From an uncultured SAR86 cluster bacterium (GTDB taxonomy: Bacteria; Pseudomonadota; Gammaproteobacteria; Magnimaribacterales; AG-339-G14), in the NCBI GenBank assembly GCA_902595715.1, contig CACJRI010000001.1, positions 62,001 to 126,000 of the forward strand: a stretch of DNA of 64,000 nucleotides, written 5' to 3'. Shown here piece after piece: positions 42,562 to 51,536 of the stretch; within the stretch, counting starts at the first letter, position 1; every line of letters begins with the position of its first letter. The notes beneath the pieces are model-generated. The model did not search any database, was not told the origin of the DNA, and was given only the letters and a program-made list of their open reading frames with translations. The position numbers and the translations under genes are program-made.

Positions 42562-43113
42562 ATGTTTGATCCGGAACAAAGGAGCAGGGCGTTTAACTTT
42601 GCGTTAAGAGCTCAAGGTATATTTGGAACAGTTATGGGAATAACAATATTGTGGTCTTTGTATGCCCTCCTGTTTACTGATTACTCACATATTTTTATTT
42701 CAAAGGTTTTATTAACTGTAATTTGTATCGGATTTGGCACAATAACTCCTTTAATAGATTTCAATGAATCTCATGCTACAAATCCATTGTGGACGGGTCA
42801 TGCACGTTTTCATTTAGTTTGGCAGGTTAATGCAATGATAATAACAGCAGTGCTGTCTATATCTCTGTTGTGGTTTTATTATTCAATTACAAATCACTTA
42901 ATAGTCATTCTTCTTAATTACTTATGGATATTCTCTTTCTATGCAACTGTATTTGGTCTTAAGCTTTTCGATGGAGAATTAAATGATATTAATGGTGTAC
43001 CACCAGTTTTTATCAAAATACTTGGACGAGAGTATGAAATTGATAGAAATATACAAGCTATAACGGGCGGCTTATTTGTAAATTCATATGCTATAGCCTT
43101 ATTTTTTGTCTAA
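42562..43113 (+). CDS. Membrane protein of unknown function
   Basis: 183 aa with several hydrophobic segments; SD AGGAG upstream; divergent from the HLD-II gene. Confidence 0.6.
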   Translation: MFDPEQRSRAFNFALRAQGIFGTVMGITILWSLYALLFTDYSHIFISKVLLTVICIGFGTITPLIDFNESHATNPLWTGHARFHLVWQVNAMIITAVLSISLLWFYYSITNHLIVILLNYLWIFSFYATVFGLKLFDGELNDINGVPPVFIKILGREYEIDRNIQAITGGLFVNSYAIALFFV

Positions 43114-43214
43114 TCTATATTTAACATAATATATATTATACGAATATATAAATATTGATATAGAAGGCTTTAATCAAACACTAAGTATAGAAAAGGCCTA
43201 AACAAGTAAGAAAA

Positions 43215-44126
43215 TTAAAAATATGTCTTTTCTACTAATTTGTCTATTGTGATGAGATCCTTTTGACACTTATCTAAGAAAGTATGTAATTTATTATCAT
43301 CAAAGTTTTCAAATGAAGCTGTATCAAATCTTAGTCTTAAAGTTCTAATCTTAAGGATTATCTTTTCATTTTTAGGGAGGCTGTCTAAACAAAGTCTTAA
43401 TACTGAAAGACATCTTGTTATTGATCTAGGAAAACTATCATCTTGTAAAAGAAAGTTTATTACTTCTTCTCTATCAACCTCTCCTTTCGATACCTTTCTA
43501 AACGCGTCTTGAGCGGACAATATTGATAACAAACTTATCCACTCCATCGTAGAAAAGTCATAAGTTTTTTTATCGCTTTTCGTAATACACAGACAATCTA
43601 TGATTCGCGATATCATATCAATTCTTTCTAAAAATCTACCTAATCTTATAAATTCAAATTCGTATCCTCTCGAAAGATTATCATTTATCGAACTAAAAAA
43701 TTCTTGTGTAAGGTCAACTATATTTGTAATGAAAGGTAATCTTTTTCTTTTATGAATTTTTAGAAAAGTTGCGTTGAAGATATGATCGTGAAGATGATTC
43801 AAACTGATACTTGCAGATTTTGGTAAATCATCCCTAACTGTTTCAATATTGTACTTGGCCATGTCCAAACAATTTTTTATTGAACTAGAATTATTAGTTC
43901 CCTCAAAAAGAAAACTCAAAACATTATCTTCATTATATTTTTTGTATTTTTTTTCATAGTATTGGTTTGCATCTAGAGTATCGATTAATGGTTTCCAGTT
44001 GAGTGAATGATCTACGGGATAATCAAGTATTAATTCTAAATTAACGTCAATCATCCTAGCTATGTTTTCAGTTCGTTCAATATATCTGGCTAACCAGTAA
44101 AGATGTTTGGCACTTCTACTTAACAT
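43215..44126 (-). CDS. Alpha-E domain (DUF403) protein
   Basis: 303 aa; MLSRSAKHLYWLARYIERTENIARMIDVN typical of the alpha-E family. Confidence 0.9.
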   Translation of the reverse strand: MLSRSAKHLYWLARYIERTENIARMIDVNLELILDYPVDHSLNWKPLIDTLDANQYYEKKYKKYNEDNVLSFLFEGTNNSSSIKNCLDMAKYNIETVRDDLPKSASISLNHLHDHIFNATFLKIHKRKRLPFITNIVDLTQEFFSSINDNLSRGYEFEFIRLGRFLERIDMISRIIDCLCITKSDKKTYDFSTMEWISLLSILSAQDAFRKVSKGEVDREEVINFLLQDDSFPRSITRCLSVLRLCLDSLPKNEKIILKIRTLRLRFDTASFENFDDNKLHTFLDKCQKDLITIDKLVEKTYF

Positions 44127-45565
44127 TACGCTTCAACTATCCAAGTATCTTTGCTACCTCCCCCTTGGGAAGAATTCACAACAGTTGATCCTTTTTTTAA
44201 AGCTACTCTAGTTAATCCACCAACCGTTACGTAAGTTTCTTTTCCAGAGAGGATAAAGGGTCTTAAATCTAAGTGACGTGGAGAAATTTCATTTCTACTA
44301 AAAGTTGGTGTTGTGGATAGATCAATTAATGGTTGAGCGACATAATTTTTTGTATTTGCTAAAACCTTCTTTTTGACCTCTTCTTCTGTTTCATTATTTA
44401 AGGTTTTACCAATAACTATTCCATACCCCCCTGCTTCAGCAACAGGCTTTATAACCATTTTTCTAATATTTTGAAAAACGTAATTTCTGTGTTTCTTTTT
44501 ACTCATAAGATAAGTTTTTATATTGGGGAGAATGCATTCCTCATCCAAATAAAATTTAATCATTTCTGGAACGTATCTATAAACTGCTTTATCGTCAGCA
44601 ATACCACATCCAGGGGCATTAACGATAGATACTGTTTTATTTTTCCAACATTTGATTAATCCCTTCACTCCGAGAACACTTTTTGGATTTCCAACTTCAG
44701 GATCTAAAAAAGCATCATCTACCCTTCGATAGATCACATCAACTTTAGATAAGCCTTCAATTGTTTTTTTATAAACAAATCCATTTTTTACAACTAGATC
44801 CCTTCCTTCTACTAAATCTATTCCCATCTGTTGAGCTAAATAGGAATGTTCATAATAAGCCGAGTTATAAATTCCGGGAGTGAGTAAGACTATTTCTGGA
44901 GACTTGGTATTTCTAAAGGATGAATCTACTAACGTTTCATATAACCTAAGAGGATACTCATCAATTCTAGATACGCCATAGTGAGAGAAAAGATCGGGGA
45001 AAACTCTTTTCATTACATATCTATTTTCAAGCATATATGAAACCCCTGAAGGTATTCTTAAATTATCTTCTAATACATGAAAATCACCTTTTATATCTTT
45101 TATTAAATCCGAACCGCAAATATGTGACCAAGCAGAATTAGGTAGCTTTACGTTTTTACAAAAAGAAAAATATGCTTTTGATTTAAGTATCAGATCATCA
45201 TTCATAGAACTTTGTTTTAAAAACTTCTGTTCGTTATAACAATCTTCAATAAATAGGTTTAACGCCTTGGTTCTCTGAATAAGGCCTTTGCTCACTTGAT
45301 CCCATTCCTTCTTTTTAATAATTCTAGGAATAAAATCCAAAGGCCAACTCCTTTCTTCTGAGCCTGTATCAGAATAAACACGGAAATTTATTCCAAGAGA
45401 TTTGATTGCGGATTCAGTAGAGCTATTTAGTTCTTGAAGTTCAGTTAAAGATAAAGATTCAAAGAAGTTGCCAATCTTTCTAATGTGGCCTCTTACTTTA
45501 TTATCAGAATTAATATATTCATCAAAAGATTTAGCCAATTCATAATTTGACCACTTTAATTTCAT
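44126..45565 (-). CDS. Circularly permuted type-2 ATP-grasp protein
   Basis: ATG at 45565 (MKLKWSNYELAKSFDEY); VLEDNLRIPSGVSYMLENR, VDVIYRRVDDAFLDP, VKPVAEAGGYGIVIG, LRPFILSG. Confidence 0.9.
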   Translation of the reverse strand: MKLKWSNYELAKSFDEYINSDNKVRGHIRKIGNFFESLSLTELQELNSSTESAIKSLGINFRVYSDTGSEERSWPLDFIPRIIKKKEWDQVSKGLIQRTKALNLFIEDCYNEQKFLKQSSMNDDLILKSKAYFSFCKNVKLPNSAWSHICGSDLIKDIKGDFHVLEDNLRIPSGVSYMLENRYVMKRVFPDLFSHYGVSRIDEYPLRLYETLVDSSFRNTKSPEIVLLTPGIYNSAYYEHSYLAQQMGIDLVEGRDLVVKNGFVYKKTIEGLSKVDVIYRRVDDAFLDPEVGNPKSVLGVKGLIKCWKNKTVSIVNAPGCGIADDKAVYRYVPEMIKFYLDEECILPNIKTYLMSKKKHRNYVFQNIRKMVIKPVAEAGGYGIVIGKTLNNETEEEVKKKVLANTKNYVAQPLIDLSTTPTFSRNEISPRHLDLRPFILSGKETYVTVGGLTRVALKKGSTVVNSSQGGGSKDTWIVEA

Positions 45566-45608
45566 ATAATTATTAGTATATTTAACAAAACTCAATATAT
45601 CATTCCTT

Positions 45609-45614
45609 TATAAT
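45609..45614 (+). promoter_or_regulatory. Candidate -10 box for the Anbu-type protease gene
   Basis: Perfect TATAAT 29 nt upstream of the ATG; no good -35 seen. Confidence 0.3.
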
Positions 45615-45642
45615 TTTATTGAGGTCCAATTTATAGCCCAAA

Positions 45643-46380
45643 ATGACCTATTGTGTAGCAATCAAAATAGAAGAAGGATTAGTCTTCGCTTCGGATTCCA
45701 GAACTAATGCTGGTTTAGATAATGTCAGCACTTACTCAAAAATGTTTACCTTTAATGTTGGTGACAGAGCTTTTGTTATCTTAACTTCTGGAAATCTTGC
45801 AACTTCACAAGCTGTTTATCATCGAATAGAAAAAGATTTAACTTCAACGGATGGTTCAAGGAGTTTAAATACCTGCGAAGATTTAGAGGATGTAGCTGCT
45901 TATGTGGGAGAGTTAAATGTTGAGTATCAGTCAGTAGCTAATGAAAATCCGTCTCAAAATAGTGTTATTTTAGGTTCTCATTTTATTGTAGGAGGACAAA
46001 TTAAAGGTCAAGAGCCAAATTTAATGCTGGTTTATCCAGAAGGAAATCATATACATATGTCAGACGAACAACCCTATATGCAAATCGGGGAAACTAAATA
46101 TGGAAAGCCTATTTTAGATAGGATGATTCATCCTGACACATCCATAGGAGATGCAGCCAGAGTTGCTCTTCTATCTCTTGATTCAACAATGAGGTCAGAC
46201 TTAACAGTAGGCCCTCCGATTGATTTAATTGTCTTTAAAAAAGATCAAATAAATCTAGATTTTCAAGAGCAATTAAAACTAGATTCCCCTTTCTTTAAAG
46301 AATTATCTGAAATTTGGGCTAAACAAATAGACAAGGGAGTTAAAAAACTACCAAAATTTCATTGGGAAGATAATAGTTAA
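45643..46380 (+). CDS. Proteasome-type (Anbu-like) peptidase
   Basis: 245 aa; MTYCVAIKIEEGLVFASDSRTNAGLDNVSTYSKMF with Thr2 as predicted nucleophile; adjacent to alpha-E and ATP-grasp genes. Confidence 0.88.
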   Translation: MTYCVAIKIEEGLVFASDSRTNAGLDNVSTYSKMFTFNVGDRAFVILTSGNLATSQAVYHRIEKDLTSTDGSRSLNTCEDLEDVAAYVGELNVEYQSVANENPSQNSVILGSHFIVGGQIKGQEPNLMLVYPEGNHIHMSDEQPYMQIGETKYGKPILDRMIHPDTSIGDAARVALLSLDSTMRSDLTVGPPIDLIVFKKDQINLDFQEQLKLDSPFFKELSEIWAKQIDKGVKKLPKFHWEDNS

Positions 46381-46396
46381 AATTTTTTTTCAGAAA

Positions 46397-46424
46397 ATAA
46401 GCCGCTCGTTTATGAGCGGCTTAT
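46397..46424 (-). terminator. Hairpin terminator between convergent genes
   Basis: ATAAGCCGCTC-GTTTAT-GAGCGGCTTAT perfect stem; T-rich tract on the minus-strand side. Confidence 0.55.
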
Positions 46425-46431
46425 AGATCGA

Positions 46432-47163
46432 CTATCTTTCAGCTGGATATGCTTTAACCAATTGAGCAAGTGTTGAATTTACTAACTTTCTGATATTTCC
46501 TACCTTTCTATTGAAAGATTTGAATTCATTTGAAGCGTAAACTTCATCCAGAGCATCATTTAGTTCTTGAATGGAATTAGATCCGTTATACAACATATGA
46601 GATACGTATTTGTTGCCATAAACTACTCTGTTAATACCATAAGAACCAAAAGAATCTGCAGTGGAATCTGTAAGTTGTTTGTATGCTTCAAGATAAGATG
46701 CCTGACTTCCAGTTTTTACCTTAACTTCAATGTTAGAAAAAACTGTATTCAATCTCCAATCTCCTGCCTCTAAAACTAACTCAGTAACATAATTATAGTA
46801 ATCTTCACTAACTGAAGTTTTAGCAAAGGCTACATTCATTTCTGAAGATGCCTCGCAAGAAGCAAAGATATTTTGGCCTAATTGCATTTTGTCATAATCT
46901 TCATACCCAACAAGAATTATATGAGAATGTCCTCCACCCATTCGAGAATAAAGACCCACATTTGCTCCAGATTCGTTTCTCCACTTTGCTGCACATGATG
47001 AAGAATCAAAAGACTCGATAGCAGCTACAAACCCTGCTGGATTAGTAACGTTAAAAAAATGAAATTCGTAAACACCGCTACCAGGTCTTAAGGTATTCTC
47101 ATCAGAAAACAAATTAAAAGATAATGCTCCGGAAAGAATTAAATATATTATTTTATTCTTCAT
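46432..47163 (-). CDS. Exported protein of unknown function
   Basis: 243 aa; signal peptide MKNKIIYLILSGALSFNLFS; SD upstream (tctcct on + strand). Confidence 0.65.
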   Translation of the reverse strand: MKNKIIYLILSGALSFNLFSDENTLRPGSGVYEFHFFNVTNPAGFVAAIESFDSSSCAAKWRNESGANVGLYSRMGGGHSHIILVGYEDYDKMQLGQNIFASCEASSEMNVAFAKTSVSEDYYNYVTELVLEAGDWRLNTVFSNIEVKVKTGSQASYLEAYKQLTDSTADSFGSYGINRVVYGNKYVSHMLYNGSNSIQELNDALDEVYASNEFKSFNRKVGNIRKLVNSTLAQLVKAYPAER

Positions 47164-47172
47164 AACTTTCTC

Positions 47173-47865
47173 CTAATTTCTTGTATAAATGGTTTCACAA
47201 TATTCAAAAGTTTCTTCAACTTCTTCATCTATGTATTGCTGTGCATCATCCCAAGTAGCTGCCCAATCTGCTCCTCTGAAATATTCATCAATAATTTTTC
47301 CAGTTTCTGCTGCTGTTTCGGTAATGGTTCTTATGTGAAACATTCCGGTTTCAGCAAATCCTCCGCCAAGTTGAGCAAAAACACCAATCATCATATTGTG
47401 ACCTGCAGCATCAAGTTCTTTTTGAAGTTTTGTCATTGAATTTGAAAAAGCCTGCCAATCATTCAACTTTGCTCTCCAAAGCCTATGGTATCCATCTCTT
47501 GCTTCAAAATCCTTAAGTGGTTTAAAAGCTGAAGAATATTTGATAGTTCTTAATTGTTTAAGATCAAAATTAGCACTTGCTGGATCATATAACTCAATAA
47601 ATCCTATAGCTTTTTCAACACTCGTAAAAGCATTGTAGATGAACATTTGACCCTGATAGCTTTCTCCTGTTCTGGTTTTGCAATAACCAGCTTGTTCAGA
47701 TCCGAAGTTATCAAAATCTACATTTTCTTTTAAAAAATCAACATATTTATCAATATCTTTCGCTTGAACCATAAGGGTGGTAAATGCTCCTTCTGGAACA
47801 GCGCTAAGATTTAATGAAAATATTGAGCTTAAAAGAAAAATTAGAGATATTTTTATATTTTTCAT
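47173..47865 (-). CDS. Exported protein of unknown function
   Basis: 230 aa; signal peptide MKNIKISLIFLLSSIFSLNLSA; likely cotranscribed with 46432..47163. Confidence 0.65.
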   Translation of the reverse strand: MKNIKISLIFLLSSIFSLNLSAVPEGAFTTLMVQAKDIDKYVDFLKENVDFDNFGSEQAGYCKTRTGESYQGQMFIYNAFTSVEKAIGFIELYDPASANFDLKQLRTIKYSSAFKPLKDFEARDGYHRLWRAKLNDWQAFSNSMTKLQKELDAAGHNMMIGVFAQLGGGFAETGMFHIRTITETAAETGKIIDEYFRGADWAATWDDAQQYIDEEVEETFEYCETIYTRN

Positions 47866-47932
47866 TATTTTCTCCCAAATTATTTATTTAAATATTACAA
47901 GAGAAAAATTAGAATTTTTGTATCAAATTAGG

Positions 47933-48388
47933 TCAATTTCTTTTAATCAAAGAAAAAACAAATAAAATAAATAGAAACAAAGTCATATAAGGTGCGTAAA
48001 CCATTCCAGGAGTAATTCCGTCAGAATAAATCGAATCATTAACAATTGGACTTGAATTTAATACTCTAACAGACCACTCAACTAAAAAAGCTAGGATTAT
48101 TAAAGGAGTCAATGACTTATATTTTATGATGACTATCCAGGCAAAAGCACAAAATATAAGCTGAACTAACCCCCACGCAGAAAAAAAAGCATATATCAGC
48201 GGCATTGGATCTGGAGTACCAGTTAATACTTTTACATTAGCAATATCATGTAATCCAAATTCTTCAAACGACATATGAATTACAGAACGCCAGGTCATTA
48301 AAAGCAAAAATGGTATAAAGGCGTAGAAAACAAATTTATAGCCCAAATAATTATTATCTGCAGATTTGGGAAAAAGCATTTCTAACAT
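47933..48388 (-). CDS. Membrane protein of unknown function
   Basis: 151 aa with about 4 hydrophobic segments; starts 2 bp after the upstream HLD-I stop. Confidence 0.6.
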   Translation of the reverse strand: MLEMLFPKSADNNYLGYKFVFYAFIPFLLLMTWRSVIHMSFEEFGLHDIANVKVLTGTPDPMPLIYAFFSAWGLVQLIFCAFAWIVIIKYKSLTPLIILAFLVEWSVRVLNSSPIVNDSIYSDGITPGMVYAPYMTLFLFILFVFSLIKRN

Positions 48389-48390
48389 AA

Positions 48391-49479
48391 CTAATCTTTC
48401 TTTTTAATAAAATTGGCGAGTAAGTCAGATAGTTCCTTAGGTCTAGTCCATTGATAAAAGTGCCCTCCTCCTATGTGAGGCGCACTTTTTGCATTAGGAC
48501 ACATATTCAAAACATCTCTTTCAGCACCATTGGTTACTGGATCATCTCCAGCAAAAACACTTAAAAAAGGTTTATTCCAATTTTTAAAAATTTCTCTGGC
48601 TTCTCTTACTGCATTTAAAGATTGATCTGGGATTGTAGGAACATGACTTGGCATGGCTCTTGGACCCATTTTATAGGATGGGTCAGGAAATGGAGCCTCA
48701 TACGCATGATCTATTACTTTATTCAATGGGAATAATTTTCTTAATCCTAGTCTAAGAAATAAATAAGAAATAAGTGTCTTAAGAGTAGAATTTTTTCCCA
48801 TCATATTAGACATCAAAAAACCAATAGGGAGATCTTCTGTGTCCCAACAAAATTTCTGCCAATACATAAATTTAAGTGCTGGACTGGTAGATGTTTTATC
48901 ATCGGCAATGTTCTTACCATCCATTTGACTGACTTCTTTTTGCATGGACATCACAGTAAGTTTTATATCGCTATCTCTAAAAGCTTTAACTTTGTTAATT
49001 ACATCTTGAGGAGTGTCAGGGTTATAAGGTAGGCCTGTATTTCCCATTGCGACCTTGAGAAATCTATCTGGCTCATTTGCTACTACTCTCAGTCCTATAA
49101 GACCTCCCCAATCCTGACCGAAAAAGGTTAAATTTTTGAAATCATTAGCTTTAAGCCAATCTGTCATCCAATCAACTTGTCTTTGATATGAATAGTCTTC
49201 TCTGGATGCAGGTTTATCTGACTTTCCGTAGCCAGGTAAATCCGGCGCTATAACTCTTATTCCTGCTTCTACCAAAAAAGGAATCATTCTACTGTATAAA
49301 TAACTCCAAACAGGTTGACCATGCATGGCCAATAGAATCGGACCATCTTTAGGTCCTTCATCAACGTGATGAATTCTCAATTCAGAGCCGTCGTGAGTTT
49401 GTATTGTTGTATAGTTTGGCTCGAAAGGATAATTTTTTACGTTCTCAAAAGCACTATCTGGGGTTCTTAAAATTTTCAT
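48391..49479 (-). CDS. Haloalkane dehalogenase, HLD-I (DhlA-like), cytoplasmic
   Basis: 362 aa; LRTPDSAFENVKNYPFEPNYT, HGQPVWSYLYSRMIPFL, PDLPGYGKSDKP, FFGQDWGGLIGLRV, AGDDPVTNG, GGGHFYQW. Confidence 0.85.
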   Translation of the reverse strand: MKILRTPDSAFENVKNYPFEPNYTTIQTHDGSELRIHHVDEGPKDGPILLAMHGQPVWSYLYSRMIPFLVEAGIRVIAPDLPGYGKSDKPASREDYSYQRQVDWMTDWLKANDFKNLTFFGQDWGGLIGLRVVANEPDRFLKVAMGNTGLPYNPDTPQDVINKVKAFRDSDIKLTVMSMQKEVSQMDGKNIADDKTSTSPALKFMYWQKFCWDTEDLPIGFLMSNMMGKNSTLKTLISYLFLRLGLRKLFPLNKVIDHAYEAPFPDPSYKMGPRAMPSHVPTIPDQSLNAVREAREIFKNWNKPFLSVFAGDDPVTNGAERDVLNMCPNAKSAPHIGGGHFYQWTRPKELSDLLANFIKKKD

Positions 49480-50405
49480 AATTCAAATTTAGAGTTGGAT
49501 AAAGATTCACATACAGAATTAAATTCTTGCATGGTTTGTTTGATAATCTGTTCTACTGGTAATACCTCATTTATGAGTCCAATAGACTGACCAGCTAAAG
49601 CAGGCGCAGCATTCATGTCGCCGCCAAAATATAAATCTTTTATTCCGCTAAGAGCAGACATATCCATTAACCCTTCTTCATAAATCTTATCGGTTAACTC
49701 TGTCTTTAAAGCCCTAATACAAGGTTTTGCTTTTTTATTAAGTATGTAGGTTCCTTGTTCGGAACCATTTACGATTGCACCTTTGAAATTTTCATGAACT
49801 GGACTTTCTATGGATGATACAAATCTTGTTCCCATTTGAATACCATCAGCACCTGCTGCGAAAGCCGCTGCCATTCCTATACCGTCGACAATACCTCCAG
49901 CAGCTACAATAGGTAGATCCGTGTGTTTACGAATAGATTGAATCAAAACATGTAGGCCAACTTCTTCGGGGCTTTTAAAACCCCCTCCTTCTGTTCCTTC
50001 AACGACTAATCCATCTACACCTGCATTCACTGCCTTTAGGGCTCCTGCTAGGCTTGGAACTGCGTGAAATACTTTGATATCTGCTTCCTTAAGCTTATGA
50101 ATATATTTCGCTGGATCTCCTGCAGAAGTTGTAACAAATTTAACATTTTCTTCTATTACTACTTCCAACATACTTTCATCCGAAAGAAATAAAATTGGAA
50201 GATTCACTCCAAATGGGCTATTCGTAAGAGAAGCCATTTTTCTTATTTCATCTTTACACTGATCTACTTCTCCCGATGACGTTTCAATAATCCCAAAACC
50301 TCCAGCATTTGATACAGCGGAAGCAAGTTGACTCCTAGCAATCCAGCCCATTGGTGATTGAATAATTGGATATTTGCAACCCAACATTTCAGTTATTCTA
50401 TTCAT
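49476..50405 (-). CDS. Nitronate monooxygenase / 2-nitropropane dioxygenase-like flavoprotein
   Basis: Likely start MNRITEMLGCKYPIIQSPMGWI; GGFGIIETSSG, GVDGLVVEGTEGGGF, PIVAAGGIVDGIGMAAAFAAGADGIQMGTRFVSS. Confidence 0.88.
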   Translation of the reverse strand: MNRITEMLGCKYPIIQSPMGWIARSQLASAVSNAGGFGIIETSSGEVDQCKDEIRKMASLTNSPFGVNLPILFLSDESMLEVVIEENVKFVTTSAGDPAKYIHKLKEADIKVFHAVPSLAGALKAVNAGVDGLVVEGTEGGGFKSPEEVGLHVLIQSIRKHTDLPIVAAGGIVDGIGMAAAFAAGADGIQMGTRFVSSIESPVHENFKGAIVNGSEQGTYILNKKAKPCIRALKTELTDKIYEEGLMDMSALSGIKDLYFGGDMNAAPALAGQSIGLINEVLPVEQIIKQTMQEFNSVCESLSNSKFEL

Positions 50406-50407
50406 AT

Positions 50408-51433
50408 TTACTCCACTAACGATTGACAATTGTTTGCTGTTAAAAAACTTAATACTTTTTCCTGATTTATATTATCAAGATCTCTAAATTCATCTCTTAT
50501 CCAATCAAGACACTTTGCTTGATAAGGAAATGATTTCTGTTTCCAAGGATAACCTGCCAGGTCTACAGACCATTCTTTTTTACCTTCTCCGATTGCTTTA
50601 TGATTTTCTATTAGAGTTGGCACATAAGAGACGGCTAACTCTTTAAAAAGATCGTGTATTGAGTCGCTAAGGGAGTCTAAAGAGATATCTTCCTCGACAT
50701 AATCTAAGCCTCCTCTATCATCAAGTGTGTTTACATATGCAACTGTTCTAGGAGAAATTTGATGTGCTATTCTTCTGGGAGTAGGATCAAATCCGACTAA
50801 TTGAGTAAATTGCCCATAAACTGCAAAATCGCATGAAGATGGAAAGTTACCAAGTAGAAATGGATGCTTTTTAAATTGTTCTTCAAAAATTGAAAGTACA
50901 TTTTTGTAGCTTTTGTCTATAAACTCAGCAGTTTCTTTGCTAGAGCCTACTACCCATAATCTGTCTATTTGTCTTTTTGCAAAATGTTCTTTAAAGAATG
51001 CCAACTCATCGTCTTTCAAAGAACTGTTTATGCCCAAAGGTAAAATGGTTCCTGCATTATCTGCATCCTCATCAAAATGCCATCTATAGTGGAACATAAA
51101 TTTTGTACACCATTCGTCGCCAAAGTCCTCAAGGATAAAATTTATAAAGTTTAGAGCTGGATCCTTGGGGAGCACTGATCTGTCAGGATATTTTTCTTCA
51201 AACTCTCTTATAAGAGGAGTTGAGTCGGTAACTGCAGTAGCTTGACCATCTCGATCTAATATAAATACTGGCAAAAGAATAGGTTTTGGAGGTTCGATGT
51301 TCATTTTCTTAAGAACATCTTCTGGTTGACCCCAAATTACTTCATATGGAATTCTCTTATATCTTAGATAAGCAATCATCTTCCTGGTATATGGTGATGC
51401 TACATTCCCTATAAGCTTTATTGAGTCTGTCAT
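50408..51433 (-). CDS. Glutathione S-transferase family protein
   Basis: 341 aa; thioredoxin-like N-domain LIGNVASPYTRKMIAYLRYKRIPYEVIW, DSTPLIREFEEKYPDRSVLP; C-terminal helical domain FLLGNFPSSCDFAVYGQF. Confidence 0.82.
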   Translation of the reverse strand: MTDSIKLIGNVASPYTRKMIAYLRYKRIPYEVIWGQPEDVLKKMNIEPPKPILLPVFILDRDGQATAVTDSTPLIREFEEKYPDRSVLPKDPALNFINFILEDFGDEWCTKFMFHYRWHFDEDADNAGTILPLGINSSLKDDELAFFKEHFAKRQIDRLWVVGSSKETAEFIDKSYKNVLSIFEEQFKKHPFLLGNFPSSCDFAVYGQFTQLVGFDPTPRRIAHQISPRTVAYVNTLDDRGGLDYVEEDISLDSLSDSIHDLFKELAVSYVPTLIENHKAIGEGKKEWSVDLAGYPWKQKSFPYQAKCLDWIRDEFRDLDNINQEKVLSFLTANNCQSLVE

Positions 51434-51536
51434 GAGAATACTCCTAAAATCGAAAAATTATCTTACCAAATTTATATCATTTTTATTAAAGAAAGGAGAT
51501 CTGGTTTGTTAATCCTTTAGCTATTTACAGAAATTT

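Noticed and set aside
43115-43165. Very AT-rich palindromic stretch (ATAATATATATTAT and neighbours)
   Set aside because: Low-complexity AT sequence in a convergent intergenic gap; no GC-containing stem or clear function.
51426-51436. TGACAG/CTGTCAT half-site lookalike at the GST start
   Set aside because: It is simply the GST start codons ATG ACA GAC on the minus strand; there is no paired TGTCA arm at the N7 spacing.
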